From positions 37,118 to 101,117 of the forward strand of contig CAZZAM010000010.1 in the NCBI GenBank assembly GCA_964652775.1: 64,000 nucleotides of DNA, given 5' to 3'. Shown here in pieces: positions 1 to 7,613 of the stretch (position 1 is its first letter; each line of letters opens with the position of its first letter). Both the position numbers and the translations under genes were made by a program. The notes below the pieces were generated by a model that was not told where the DNA came from, ran no database searches, and was given only the letters and a program-made list of their open reading frames with translations. The stretch is from UBA11346 sp038060575 (lineage in GTDB: Bacteria > Planctomycetota > UBA11346).

Positions 1-1
1 T

Positions 2-403
2 GAATCAGCGCAGTCGATGCGCATCAACATGGTGCACCTCATCGCCCTCCGCCGCATGGTTGCCGATATGGAAGCCGGACGCGACATGTCACCACCGATC
101 GAGCTACAGGGATTTCGTCTCGGGCCGATCGCCTTGCTGGCCTCGCCATTCGAAACCTTCCAAGCGATCAAGAACGATGTGGTCAAGGGATCCGCAGCAG
201 ACATCCCCCTCGTGCTAAGTTTCGCCAATGACTCGGTTGGTTACGCCGCCGATCACACCGCCGCCGCGCGCGGTGGCTACGCTGCCGACATGGTTCCGAT
301 CATCTATGGATCGCTGCCCTACGCGCAGGTGCATACTGAATTGGTTGCCGGCCTGCTTGCGGTCGATGTTGCGTTAGCCAACTCAATACACGCCATCGCT
401 TAG
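2..403 (+). CDS. Neutral/alkaline ceramidase-like protein, C-terminal part
   Basis: The reading frame is open from the left edge of the window, so this is the 3' end of a longer gene. The visible ~133 residues include a GPIALLASPFE segment, then FANDSVGYAAD and a GGY motif. That order resembles the end of the N-terminal domain of neutral/alkaline non-lysosomal ceramidases: a hydrophobic GP.A...PGE strand, then NG..GY.P and GGYE. Planctomycetes and Verrucomicrobia often carry such proteins as secreted hydrolases of unknown lipid substrate. The catalytic N-terminal part lies outside the window, so activity cannot be judged. The family call rests on motif recognition only. Confidence 0.6.
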   Translation, partial: ESAQSMRINMVHLIALRRMVADMEAGRDMSPPIELQGFRLGPIALLASPFETFQAIKNDVVKGSAADIPLVLSFANDSVGYAADHTAAARGGYAADMVPIIYGSLPYAQVHTELVAGLLAVDVALANSIHAIA

Positions 404-490
404 CCTGGGATGGTCGAGCGCCAGCTCGACCTATTTCCCAATAACACGTCTTTATTCGCATGGTCGAGCAGGCGCTCGACCCTCCCAGGA
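404..490. repeat. Inverted repeat of the CTGGGA/GTCGAGC family
   Basis: The left arm begins CTGGGATGGTCGAGCG and the right arm ends GCTCGACCCTCCCAG. The arms pair over about 27 bp with a few mismatches around a ~30 nt loop. The right half, including ATTCGCATGGTCGAGC, recurs almost unchanged at 3854-3888. It lies between two convergent genes, so it may act as a bidirectional terminator. Confidence 0.8.
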
Positions 491-491
491 C

Positions 492-802
492 TCATACAGC
501 GATCGGGTTGATTTGCATGATTGGCTGGAGGTTCGTGTAGTTAACGACATCAGCCAAGATGGTCGGCGCATGTTGCTGAAACGCGGCCTGGAATGCTGCG
601 AGCGAACGGAACGTGAACCAGGACGTGGCGATGAGGGCGGCTTGCTGACTCCGTCGATTGCGACCACACCGCGATCGATGCCGTAGGCGACGCAGGCGTC
701 ACCAAGCAGGCGCATGACTATCGGGATGCGTTTGTTCGCGTAATAGTTGAAATCAAAATGCACGTGGTCGGTGTTGGCGTAGAGGACGAGGATTTTGATC
801 AT
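492..802 (-). pseudogene. EthD-family small protein with one frameshift
   Basis: From the ATG at 802 the protein begins MIKILVLYANTDHVHFD and continues through YYANKRIPIVMRLLGDACVAYGID, the usual start of EthD-like (dimeric alpha-beta barrel, ~100 aa) proteins. Around 645-655 the reading must move by one base. The other frame then gives ATSWFTFRSLAAFQAAF, HAPTILADVVNYT and QPIMQI, the normal C-terminal half, and stops at 492-494. With one base restored the gene would encode ~103 aa, the usual family length. Without correction the frame runs on into the flanking repeat. This is either a recent inactivation or a single-base assembly error; the intact codon pattern on both sides favours a recent or technical event. 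Confidence 0.7.
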
Positions 803-849
803 GGAGGCCCTTGGAAATTTCGTAGAGAACTAAACCCGTGCAATCGCAG

Positions 850-1359
850 TCAATGATTGGCGAACTGTTCTTTGACATACTCAGCATCGACCTTGACTGC
901 TTTCACATCGTGAATGAATTCGGCTTTAGTGAACTGATATTTACTTAGAATCAATCCATCGCAAAAATGCTCGGTTGACTCGTAATAATTTCCGTCGTTG
1001 TCCAGTATGACAACCTTATCAAAACTGCCTATTGAACACACCAACAGGCCAAACAACAACTTCATATGATGATCCTCTCCGTAATGCGCTGTATGAATAG
1101 AGTATTTAATCCAACCGCCATCCGTGCATGCCATTTTTCCGGATTCCGGATTAATTATTGCGCTGTTGGCATTTCTAACGATGTCCTTATCAGCGACGAC
1201 GCTGAGATCAGAGTTCACTTGCTGATACATCGCAGTCACTAGCTCTGCGTTTAACTGTGGAAGCACAACCGTGCTCTTATACCGCACGACACCATATAAA
1301 CTGACAAGCACTGCTCCTAAGAGCAGGAGCACTAGGAAAAGATAACTCCTTATGCGCAT
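850..1359 (-). CDS. Hypothetical membrane-anchored or secreted protein
   Basis: The 169-residue protein begins with a short basic segment (MRIRSY) and a strongly hydrophobic helix at about residues 7-25, consistent with a signal anchor or uncleaved signal peptide. The rest is soluble, mixed alpha/beta, with three cysteines and no motif I recognise. A short hydrophobic stretch near the middle (LLFGLLVCSIGSF) could be a buried strand rather than a membrane span. It stands alone between the EthD-like gene and a divergent aldo/keto reductase. No function is proposed. Confidence 0.55.
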   Translation of the reverse strand: MRIRSYLFLVLLLLGAVLVSLYGVVRYKSTVVLPQLNAELVTAMYQQVNSDLSVVADKDIVRNANSAIINPESGKMACTDGGWIKYSIHTAHYGEDHHMKLLFGLLVCSIGSFDKVVILDNDGNYYESTEHFCDGLILSKYQFTKAEFIHDVKAVKVDAEYVKEQFANH

Positions 1360-1549
1360 GTGACCGCCGCCAGGTTTTTTGGATTAGTATGAGGATAACA
1401 GTCCCAGGTGTACTCGTAGCTCTACGACTCAGACGCACAAGCACCACGCATGTGAACAGTGCTAATAAGACACAACCATGAAGTGGCCACGCGATTTCGA
1501 ATGCCATCCCACCAGTTGCCGCCGCCGCCCACCCCCAATGCTGCGCACC

Positions 1550-2731
1550 ATGACCGACCCTATCCGTAATCAACGAGCTCCCATGGCGTATCGGCAATTT
1601 GGCCGGAGAGGGCCAATGCTCTCGGTCATCACCCTCGGCGGGATGCGTTACAAGGGCGGATGGGATAAACCGCGTGAAGTCGTGCCAGAGGACATGCGCG
1701 CGCAGTGCCGCGAGATGATCACGATGTCGCTCGATGCTGGGATCAACCACATCGAGACAGCGCATGGCTATGGGCGCTCAGAATACTGCTACGGGTTGGC
1801 ACTGAACGATGACCTCAAGGTCCCGCGCAACCGTTACCACTTGATGACCAAAGGCGCGCCGCAGACGGCGGACGAAACCTACAAGCTGGTCGAGGAACAA
1901 CTCAAAGGGCTGAAGACCGATCACATCGATCTCTATGGCTGGCACGGGATCAATAACGCTGAGTGCTATCGCATCGCCACCGCCAAGGGCGGACCGGTAG
2001 AGGCGCTGCATAAACTGAAAGCGCAGGGCGTGATCGGCCGAGTTGGATTCAGCACCCACGCACCGCTAGAAGTGATCATCGATGCGATCGCCACCGGGCT
2101 GTTCGAGTTCGTCAATCTGCACTACTACTACTTCTTCCAGCGGAACCGTGGCGCGGTGGACTACGCGGCGGCGAAGGGCCTGGGCGTGTTCATCATCTCG
2201 CCCAATGACAAAGGCGGACAGTTGTTCCATCCGTCGCCGCTCTTGCGCCAGCTCTGCGCGCCGCTGACGCCGATCCAGTTCAACGCACGCTGGTGCCTCA
2301 AGCATCCCGAAATCCAGACCCTGTCCTTCGGTCTGACTGAACGCCCACACGTTGACGAAATGCGTGGGATATTCCCGGTATCTGCGCCACTGAGCGCACG
2401 TGATCTCGCAATCCAATTGAGCCTCGATGCGCGCATTGCCCAAGATCCCCTCGCGGCGTGGGACGGCTACGAATGCCGCAACGATCCGAGCACGATCAAC
2501 ATTCCCGAAGTCCTCCGCTTCCGCCGTCTGCTGCATTGCTACGACATGGAGACGTTCGGAAAATACCGCTACAATATGTTCGAAGCGAAAGGCCATTGGT
2601 TCCCCGGACAATACGCGACGCCAGATCTAGTCGATAAAGTTGACACCACGCCAGTGCCACCGGGCGTTGACGTCAAAGCCATGCTGAACGAGACGCACGC
2701 GGCGTTGTATAAAGCGAAGCCAACCACGTGA
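1550..2731 (+). CDS. Aldo/keto reductase family oxidoreductase
   Basis: This is a NAD(P)H-dependent TIM-barrel oxidoreductase. Visible motifs are YRQFGRRGPMLSVITLGG at the start, GINHIETAHGYGRSE (first two catalytic positions), LMTKGAP (lysine) and DLYGWHGIN (histidine). The usual catalytic aspartate is Glu here, apparently as in a subfamily with an HIETA..YG motif. At ~393 aa it is longer than the 280-330 aa norm, with a C-terminal extension after the barrel. The frame is open back to an ATG at 1478; I chose 1550 because the typical family N-terminus starts close by, and 1583 is also possible. No strong ribosome-binding site separates these. Substrate unknown. Confidence 0.85.
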   Translation: MTDPIRNQRAPMAYRQFGRRGPMLSVITLGGMRYKGGWDKPREVVPEDMRAQCREMITMSLDAGINHIETAHGYGRSEYCYGLALNDDLKVPRNRYHLMTKGAPQTADETYKLVEEQLKGLKTDHIDLYGWHGINNAECYRIATAKGGPVEALHKLKAQGVIGRVGFSTHAPLEVIIDAIATGLFEFVNLHYYYFFQRNRGAVDYAAAKGLGVFIISPNDKGGQLFHPSPLLRQLCAPLTPIQFNARWCLKHPEIQTLSFGLTERPHVDEMRGIFPVSAPLSARDLAIQLSLDARIAQDPLAAWDGYECRNDPSTINIPEVLRFRRLLHCYDMETFGKYRYNMFEAKGHWFPGQYATPDLVDKVDTTPVPPGVDVKAMLNETHAALYKAKPTT

Positions 2732-2744
2732 ATCCGATGTCCAC

Positions 2745-2886
2745 CCAAGGCAACCGCAGAGGCGCAGAGGCCGCGGAGGACGCAGAGATAGGCAGGGGAA
2801 AGTGTCCGCATGAGCCTCTGTGCAAATCCCTATTCGATTTCGCCTCTGCGATCTCAGCGGCCTCTGCGCCTCTGCGGTTGCCTTGG
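2745..2886. repeat. Dispersed inverted repeat, CAACCGCAGAGGCGCAGAGG type
   Basis: A perfect 30-bp inverted repeat (arms 2745-2774 and 2857-2886) fills the gap between the aldo/keto reductase and miaA. The same element recurs at 5659-5877, and a degenerate piece lies at 22817-22832. Repeats rich in GCAGAGGCGCAGAGG occur in the intergenic DNA of many draft genomes. The element ends just before the miaA start codon. Confidence 0.85.
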
Positions 2887-2895
2887 CTGTAGTGC

Positions 2896-3813
2896 ATGAA
2901 CAAGCCACTACCGATCATCCTCATCCTCGGCCCGACAGCCTCAGGCAAGTCGGCACTGGCGGCACGACTCGCGCAGGCGTTACCTGGAGAAGTCATTTCG
3001 GCGGATGCGTTCGCTGTGTATCGCGGGATGGATATTGGAACAGCGAAGCCGAGCGCCGAGGAACGCGCCGTGGTTCCACATTATCTGATCGATTGTTTCG
3101 AACCAGAAGATCGTTGCGACGCCAACCGCTGGTTTGCGTTGGCTGATGGGTTGATTCGCGAGATTCATACGCGCAAGAAAACGCCGGTAATTGCCGGTGG
3201 AACTCCGCTGTACACCAAGTTGCTGATTGAGGGCATCAGTGCTGGGCCGCCGCGTGATGTGCTGGTGCGTTCAGCATTGCAGGCGGCGTACCAAGCCGAT
3301 CCTGCTGCGGTGTGGACTGAACTGCAGCGAATCGATCCCACCTACGCCGCCACGCGTCATCCGAACGATGAACGGCGGATCATCCGTGCGCTGGAAGTGT
3401 ATCGCCTGACCGGCAAGTCGTATTCCAGTTTCCACACCACCGACGGAACGCGCCGCGCCGATCTGCGGCCGCTGATGATCGGATTGGAGTGGGATCGCGC
3501 CGTTCTGCATCAACGTATCGCCGAACGCACGCGGACGATGTTCGCCCGGAGCCTAATCGACGAAGTCCGGAAGATCCGTCCGCGTCTGTCGCCCGAAGCG
3601 ATGCAAGCCGTCGGCTACAAGGAAGTCTGCTCACATCTTGATGGCACGATCACTCTGGAGCAGTGTATCGCGGATGTGACTGCCGGAACGAGACAACTCG
3701 CCAAACATCAACTGACGTGGTATCGCCGCTTTCCCGACATCCGTTGGCTTCCCGGCGATGCTCCGGATCTGTTTGAACAGGCGTTGGCATTATGCACAAC
3801 ACACCTCGCATGA
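2896..3813 (+). CDS. miaA: tRNA dimethylallyltransferase
   Basis: MiaA transfers a dimethylallyl group to N6 of A37 in tRNAs that read UNN codons. The 305-residue protein is the normal family length. It has a P-loop GPTASGKS at residues 12-19, then SADAFAVYRGMDIGTAKP (usually SADSMQVYRGMDIGTAKP), VIAGGTPLYTKLL, and the tRNA-contact segment HPNDERRIIRALEV. The C-terminus YKEVCSHLDG..T....I...T.QLAKHQLTWYRR also matches. The ATG at 2896 follows directly after an inverted repeat. The next gene is topA, separated by a second, perfect inverted repeat, so co-transcription is uncertain. Confidence 0.96.
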   Translation: MNKPLPIILILGPTASGKSALAARLAQALPGEVISADAFAVYRGMDIGTAKPSAEERAVVPHYLIDCFEPEDRCDANRWFALADGLIREIHTRKKTPVIAGGTPLYTKLLIEGISAGPPRDVLVRSALQAAYQADPAAVWTELQRIDPTYAATRHPNDERRIIRALEVYRLTGKSYSSFHTTDGTRRADLRPLMIGLEWDRAVLHQRIAERTRTMFARSLIDEVRKIRPRLSPEAMQAVGYKEVCSHLDGTITLEQCIADVTAGTRQLAKHQLTWYRRFPDIRWLPGDAPDLFEQALALCTTHLA

Positions 3814-3820
3814 TTTGTCC

Positions 3821-3888
3821 CTGGGAGGGTCGAGCACCAGCTCGACCAATTCGATTCGCATGGTCGAGCTGGTGCTCGACCCTCCCAG
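3821..3888. repeat. Perfect 27-bp inverted repeat of the CTGGGA/GTCGAGC family
   Basis: Arms 3821-3847 and 3862-3888 are perfectly complementary with a 14-nt loop, starting CTGGGAGGGTCGAGC and ending GCTCGACCCTCCCAG. It fills the miaA-topA gap and ends 7 bp before the topA start codon. In a transcript from miaA it would form a very stable hairpin directly upstream of the topA ribosome-binding region. Confidence 0.95.
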
Positions 3889-3895
3889 CGTCGCC

Positions 3896-5644
3896 ATGAA
3901 ACTGCTCATCGTCGAATCGCCCAATAAGATCAAGAAGCTGAAAGAGTTGATCGGCCCCGGCTTCGTCCTCGGTGCGTCGTATGGGCACGTGCGCGATCTG
4001 CCGCTCAAAGGTGATCTTGGTGTCGAATTCGTCGGGGGCTCAGTTCGTCCGCATTACCAGCCGCTCGAAAAAGCCTCGCAGGCGATCAACGATCTCACGC
4101 GCATGGCCGCTAATTGCGACGAAGTCTGGCTGGCGACCGACCCGGATCGTGAAGGTGAGGCAATCGCGTGGCATCTGACGCAGTTGCTCGGCGAACGCCG
4201 CTATCGCCGCGTCGCATTCCAAGCGATCACCAAACCCGAAGTTCAACGCGCCATCGCCAGTCCACGCGAGTTGGATCGCCATCTGGTCGATGCGCAGCAG
4301 GCGCGCCGTGTCCTCGATCGCGTTGTTGGCTGGTTGGTATCGCCGACCCTGCGCTCGTGCGGCAAGGATGCCAAGAGTGCCGGTCGCGTGCAAAGCGTCG
4401 CTCTGCGCCTGGTGGCTGAACGCGAGTGGGAGATTCAGAAGTTCAACGCCGTCGATCACTTCGTGCTGACCGCCAAACTCGAACGCCAAAAGAAACCACC
4501 GAAATTTACCGCCAAATTGATCACCTGGAAAGGTGAGGCGTTGGGAACGCGACTGATCGACGCCGACATCGCCAATCGCACGGTGGAATGGTGCCGCAAA
4601 CAATCGTGGTTGGTCCACACCTGTGATCGCCGAGAAGTCGAACGCCGACCGCCGCCACCGTTCAATACAGCGACCGTGCAGCAGGCGGCATCAGTACAGC
4701 TTGGGCTGCGCCCCGATGCGACGATGAAACTGTTGCAGGAATTATTTGAAGACGGCCGCATCACCTATCACCGCACCGACTCGGTGGCACTTGCGCCGGA
4801 AGCCGTGCAGGCCGCACGCACGCTGATCGGCGAACGCTTTGACCCTGCGTACCTGCCTGCGTCACCCGTCATCCATGCGACTAAATCTGCCAACGCCCAA
4901 GAAGCACACGAAGCGATTCGCCCAACCCATCCGGAAACCGGGGTCGATGCGGTCGTTGGCCCAGCCAAGGATCTCTACGCGCTGATTTGGAATCGTTTCG
5001 TCGCCTGCCAAATGGCCAACGGCCGTGATCAGCAGACCACAATCGACGTTGCGTGTGCTCCGACCGCGTGGAACGGCGGACCGATGGGTATCTTCCAAGC
5101 CAAGGGCGTGGTCGTGTTGTTCGATGGCTGGCGCACGCTGACCGCTGACGCGACCGAGGAAAAGAAGCAGAAGCGCAAGAAGGGTGACGACGACGAGGAT
5201 GACGCCGTGGTGAAACTGCCGCTCCTGGAACCGGGCCAGGAGCTGAACTTGCTCGAGCTCGATGCTGTCAAACGCACAACCCGGCCGCCGCCGCGCTTCA
5301 CTCAGGCCTCGCTGATCAAACGCTTGGAAAAGGAGGGTGTCGGCCGGCCATCGACCTACGCCGCGACCCTGAACACCTTGCTCTTCCGTGAGTACATCCT
5401 CGACAAGCAGCGCAAACTCCACGCGACCGAACTTGGCCTGCGGGTGACGTCGTTCCTGATCAAGCGCTACGCTGGCAACTTCATCGAATTGGATTTCACT
5501 GCCCGGATGGAAGCCGAACTCGACCGCGTCGCCGCCGGCCAAGTCGCCTGGGAACCGACGGTGACCTCGGCCTGCCGGGCAATTTTGGCCCTGGCCAGGA
5601 CAGCGGGTCTTTATGGGGCAGCACCAGGTGGTCTCGAAGGCTGA
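3896..5644 (+). CDS. topA: DNA topoisomerase I, short form without zinc fingers
   Basis: This type IA topoisomerase relaxes negatively supercoiled DNA through a 5'-phosphotyrosine intermediate. I chose the ATG at 3896 because the protein then begins MKLLIVESPNK, the canonical Toprim start; the 46 upstream codons derive from the repeat. Visible features are the Toprim acidic motif DPDREGEAIAWH, the catalytic RITYHRTDS (Tyr-291) and EGVGRPSTYA. An acidic/basic linker (KKQKRKKGDDDEDD) lies near residue 425. The protein is 582 aa and ends just after the fourth core domain, so it lacks the C-terminal zinc ribbons of the ~865 aa E. coli enzyme. Confidence 0.95.
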   Translation: MKLLIVESPNKIKKLKELIGPGFVLGASYGHVRDLPLKGDLGVEFVGGSVRPHYQPLEKASQAINDLTRMAANCDEVWLATDPDREGEAIAWHLTQLLGERRYRRVAFQAITKPEVQRAIASPRELDRHLVDAQQARRVLDRVVGWLVSPTLRSCGKDAKSAGRVQSVALRLVAEREWEIQKFNAVDHFVLTAKLERQKKPPKFTAKLITWKGEALGTRLIDADIANRTVEWCRKQSWLVHTCDRREVERRPPPPFNTATVQQAASVQLGLRPDATMKLLQELFEDGRITYHRTDSVALAPEAVQAARTLIGERFDPAYLPASPVIHATKSANAQEAHEAIRPTHPETGVDAVVGPAKDLYALIWNRFVACQMANGRDQQTTIDVACAPTAWNGGPMGIFQAKGVVVLFDGWRTLTADATEEKKQKRKKGDDDEDDAVVKLPLLEPGQELNLLELDAVKRTTRPPPRFTQASLIKRLEKEGVGRPSTYAATLNTLLFREYILDKQRKLHATELGLRVTSFLIKRYAGNFIELDFTARMEAELDRVAAGQVAWEPTVTSACRAILALARTAGLYGAAPGGLEG

Positions 5645-5658
5645 CTTCACACCAATCA

Positions 5659-5877
5659 CCAAGGCAACCGCTGAGGCGCAGAGGCCGCAGAGGACGCAGA
5701 GGGCGCAGAGGTTTTTAGTGAACACGCAACTGATGTTAGGCGCGGAGNNNNNNNNNNGCAGAGGGGAAGCATGCTTGTCGTTACCTCGCAAGTGATGATC
5801 GGCGCTGAGAAATCCTGAGCATCCTAACCTCAACCCTCTGCGACCTCCGCGGCCTCTGCGCCTCAGCGGTTGCCTTG
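5659..5877. repeat. Dispersed inverted repeat, CAACCGC..AGGCGCAGAGG type, with assembly gap
   Basis: A perfect 29-bp inverted repeat (5660-5688 against 5849-5877) has the same sequence family as 2745-2886 and lies between topA and the next gene. Its interior holds more GCAGAGG units and the 10-N gap at 5748-5757, so the assembler probably stalled in the repeat. No gene is visible in 5645-5928. Confidence 0.85.
5748..5757. other. Assembly gap (10 N)
   Basis: Ten undetermined bases lie inside the repeat element between topA and the small membrane protein. No gene is interrupted. Confidence 0.99.
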
Positions 5878-5928
5878 CGGGGCGACACGGCTCTTGCCAG
5901 CGCCGGGCCAGCCTAACGCTGCACCGTC

Positions 5929-6246
5929 GTGACTGACCAGCGAGCCAAAGAGATTGTCGATGGACTGGGCGATGCCGGCGGCAGCGAAGCCGACCAGCAG
6001 GCGTCGCGACAGATCGTCTCAGCGCTACGCACGCATCGCGACAGCGTCTCGGGTGTGGCAGCGGTGCCGCTCAAGGACGAACAACTGTCGTCGAAAATCA
6101 TGGCCAGCGCGAAGACCCGCAGTCAAGAACTGCAAAAGTCAGCCGCGCCCAGCGCGACCGCTGAGCGGCCGGTCCCCATGTGGCTGATCCTCGCGTGGGT
6201 GGCCGCGTTGGCTGCGTTCATTGTGCTGTGGTGGAAGTTCGGGTGA
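5929..6246 (+). CDS. Small protein with C-terminal transmembrane helix
   Basis: This 105-residue protein has a soluble N-terminal part with predicted helices and a single hydrophobic C-terminal segment (PMWLILAWVAALAAFIVLWW, about residues 84-103). It would be a tail-anchored inner-membrane protein. No conserved motif is recognised. The stop codon overlaps the GTG start of thyA by 4 bp (GTGA), so the two genes are probably translationally coupled and the small gene leads a three-gene unit with thyA and folA. Function unknown; an anti-sigma or zinc-finger role is not supported because there are no cysteines. Confidence 0.7.
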   Translation: MTDQRAKEIVDGLGDAGGSEADQQASRQIVSALRTHRDSVSGVAAVPLKDEQLSSKIMASAKTRSQELQKSAAPSATAERPVPMWLILAWVAALAAFIVLWWKFG

Positions 6247-7085
6247 AACAGTACCACGACCTGCTGCGGCGGGTGCTCAGTGAAGGTCAGAGCCGCGACG
6301 ATCGCACCGGAACTGGGACCATCGGCATATTTGGCCATCAACTGCGCTGCGACCTCAATGCCGGGTTTCCGTTGCTGACAACCAAAAAAGTTCATACCAA
6401 GTCGATCATCATTGAGTTGCTGTGGTTCCTGAGTGGGCGCACGGACAACCAATGGCTGACCGAACGCGGAGTGACGATCTGGAACGAGTGGGCAACCGCC
6501 GAACAATGCAAACGCTTTGGCCGCTGCGAAGGCGATCTTGGTCCGGTGTACGGCCACCAGTGGCGCAATTTTGGTGCGAGCAAGACCGCCGACGGGGCCT
6601 ACGCGACCGATGGCGTCGATCAGATTCGCTTTGTTCTCGATGAAATCCGCCGCAATCCCAACAGCCGCCGACTGATTGTCTCGGGCTGGAATCCCGCCGA
6701 AGCCACGCAGGTTGCGTTGCCCCCCTGCCACACGTTGTTCCAGTTCTACGTCCAGAACGGCAAGCTGTCGTGCCAGCTCTATCAACGCTCGGCCGATATT
6801 TTTCTCGGTGTACCATTCAACATTGCCAGCTACGCGTTGCTCACCCACATGATCGCGCAAGTCAGCGGCCTCGGGGTCGGCGACTTCGTCCACACCTTCG
6901 GTGACGCCCACATCTATCTCAATCACCGCGAGCAGGTTGATCTGCAGTTGTCACGTGAAACGCGTCCGTTGCCTAAACTCAAACTGAATCCCGAGGTGAA
7001 GGATCTCTTCTCCTTCCGTTTCGAGGACATTGCGATTGAGGGCTACGATCCACATCCGGGTATCAGGGCAGCGGTGGCGGTCTAA
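6243..7085 (+). CDS. thyA: Thymidylate synthase
   Basis: ThyA methylates dUMP to dTMP using 5,10-methylenetetrahydrofolate. The GTG at 6243 is chosen because the protein then starts VKQYHDLLRRVLSEG and the codon overlaps the upstream stop. Motifs include DRTGTGT near the start, FPLLTTKK, LGPVYGHQWR, the active-site cysteine in LPPCHTLFQFYV (Cys-162), QRSADIFLGVPFNIASYA and HIYLNH. The length of 280 aa is close to the 264 aa E. coli protein. folA follows with a 1-bp overlap (TAATG), which supports a thyA-folA folate/thymidylate operon. Confidence 0.97.
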   Translation: MKQYHDLLRRVLSEGQSRDDRTGTGTIGIFGHQLRCDLNAGFPLLTTKKVHTKSIIIELLWFLSGRTDNQWLTERGVTIWNEWATAEQCKRFGRCEGDLGPVYGHQWRNFGASKTADGAYATDGVDQIRFVLDEIRRNPNSRRLIVSGWNPAEATQVALPPCHTLFQFYVQNGKLSCQLYQRSADIFLGVPFNIASYALLTHMIAQVSGLGVGDFVHTFGDAHIYLNHREQVDLQLSRETRPLPKLKLNPEVKDLFSFRFEDIAIEGYDPHPGIRAAVAV

Positions 7086-7570
7086 TGCTGCCGTTGTCAC
7101 TGGTTGTGGCCTATAGTGTCCCCGGCCGCGTGATCGGTCGCGAAGGGAAACTGCCGTGGCACGAGCCGGAAGACCTCAAGCATTTCAAGGCAACAACCAG
7201 TGGTCACGCCGTGATCATGGGTCGCAAGACGTGGGATTCATTGGGGAAACCACTGCCGAAGCGGCGTAATCTGGTGATCACACGGCAAGCTGGTTACGTT
7301 GCGAACGACGCGGAAGTGTATGCGGACATTGACTCGGCGATTGCCGCTGCACGCACCACGGATCCCGAACCATGCGTTATCGGTGGTGCGACGATCTATG
7401 CGCAGGCAATGCCACTGATGACCAAACTGGTATTGACCGAAGTGCGAATGGATGTGACCGGCGATGCGGTGTTTCCGCAGATTGATGAGCGTGGGTGGAA
7501 CGAAACTGAGCGAAGAGAATCTGGGAGGCTGGTGTTTCGGACGCTGGTGCGTCTGGGATCGCCGAGTTGA
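7085..7570 (+). CDS. folA: Dihydrofolate reductase
   Basis: FolA regenerates tetrahydrofolate, which is needed because the adjacent thymidylate synthase releases dihydrofolate. The 161-residue protein shows the family signatures LPWHEPEDLKHFK near residue 25, VIMGRKTWDSLGKPLPKRRNLVITR, and IGGATIYAQAMPL. The start overlaps the thyA stop. The last codons (LGSPS and the TGA) are encoded inside the left arm of a perfect inverted repeat, so the present C-terminus was probably set by acquisition of that repeat. Confidence 0.96.
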   Translation: MLPLSLVVAYSVPGRVIGREGKLPWHEPEDLKHFKATTSGHAVIMGRKTWDSLGKPLPKRRNLVITRQAGYVANDAEVYADIDSAIAAARTTDPEPCVIGGATIYAQAMPLMTKLVLTEVRMDVTGDAVFPQIDERGWNETERRESGRLVFRTLVRLGSPS

Positions 7571-7611
7571 ACTCGGCATGATGCGAGCCGAGTTCAACTC
7601 GGCGATCCCAG
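7553..7611. terminator. Perfect 25-bp inverted repeat, likely bidirectional terminator
   Basis: Arms 7553-7577 and 7587-7611 are perfectly complementary with a 9-nt loop and share the CTGGGA outer end of the other repeats. The element lies between the convergent folA and tdh genes: the folA stop is inside the left arm and the tdh stop is 3 bp beyond the right arm. No U-tract follows, so a termination role is inferred from position. Confidence 0.6.
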
Positions 7612-7613
7612 GG

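Noticed and set aside
1277..1765. Minus-strand 162-aa frame over the aldo/keto reductase start
   Set aside because: Shadow of the reductase coding frame and of the gene on its left; no similarity.
7553..7611. Calling it a rho-independent terminator with certainty
   Set aside because: There is a perfect stem but no U-tract, so the terminator label is kept at moderate confidence.
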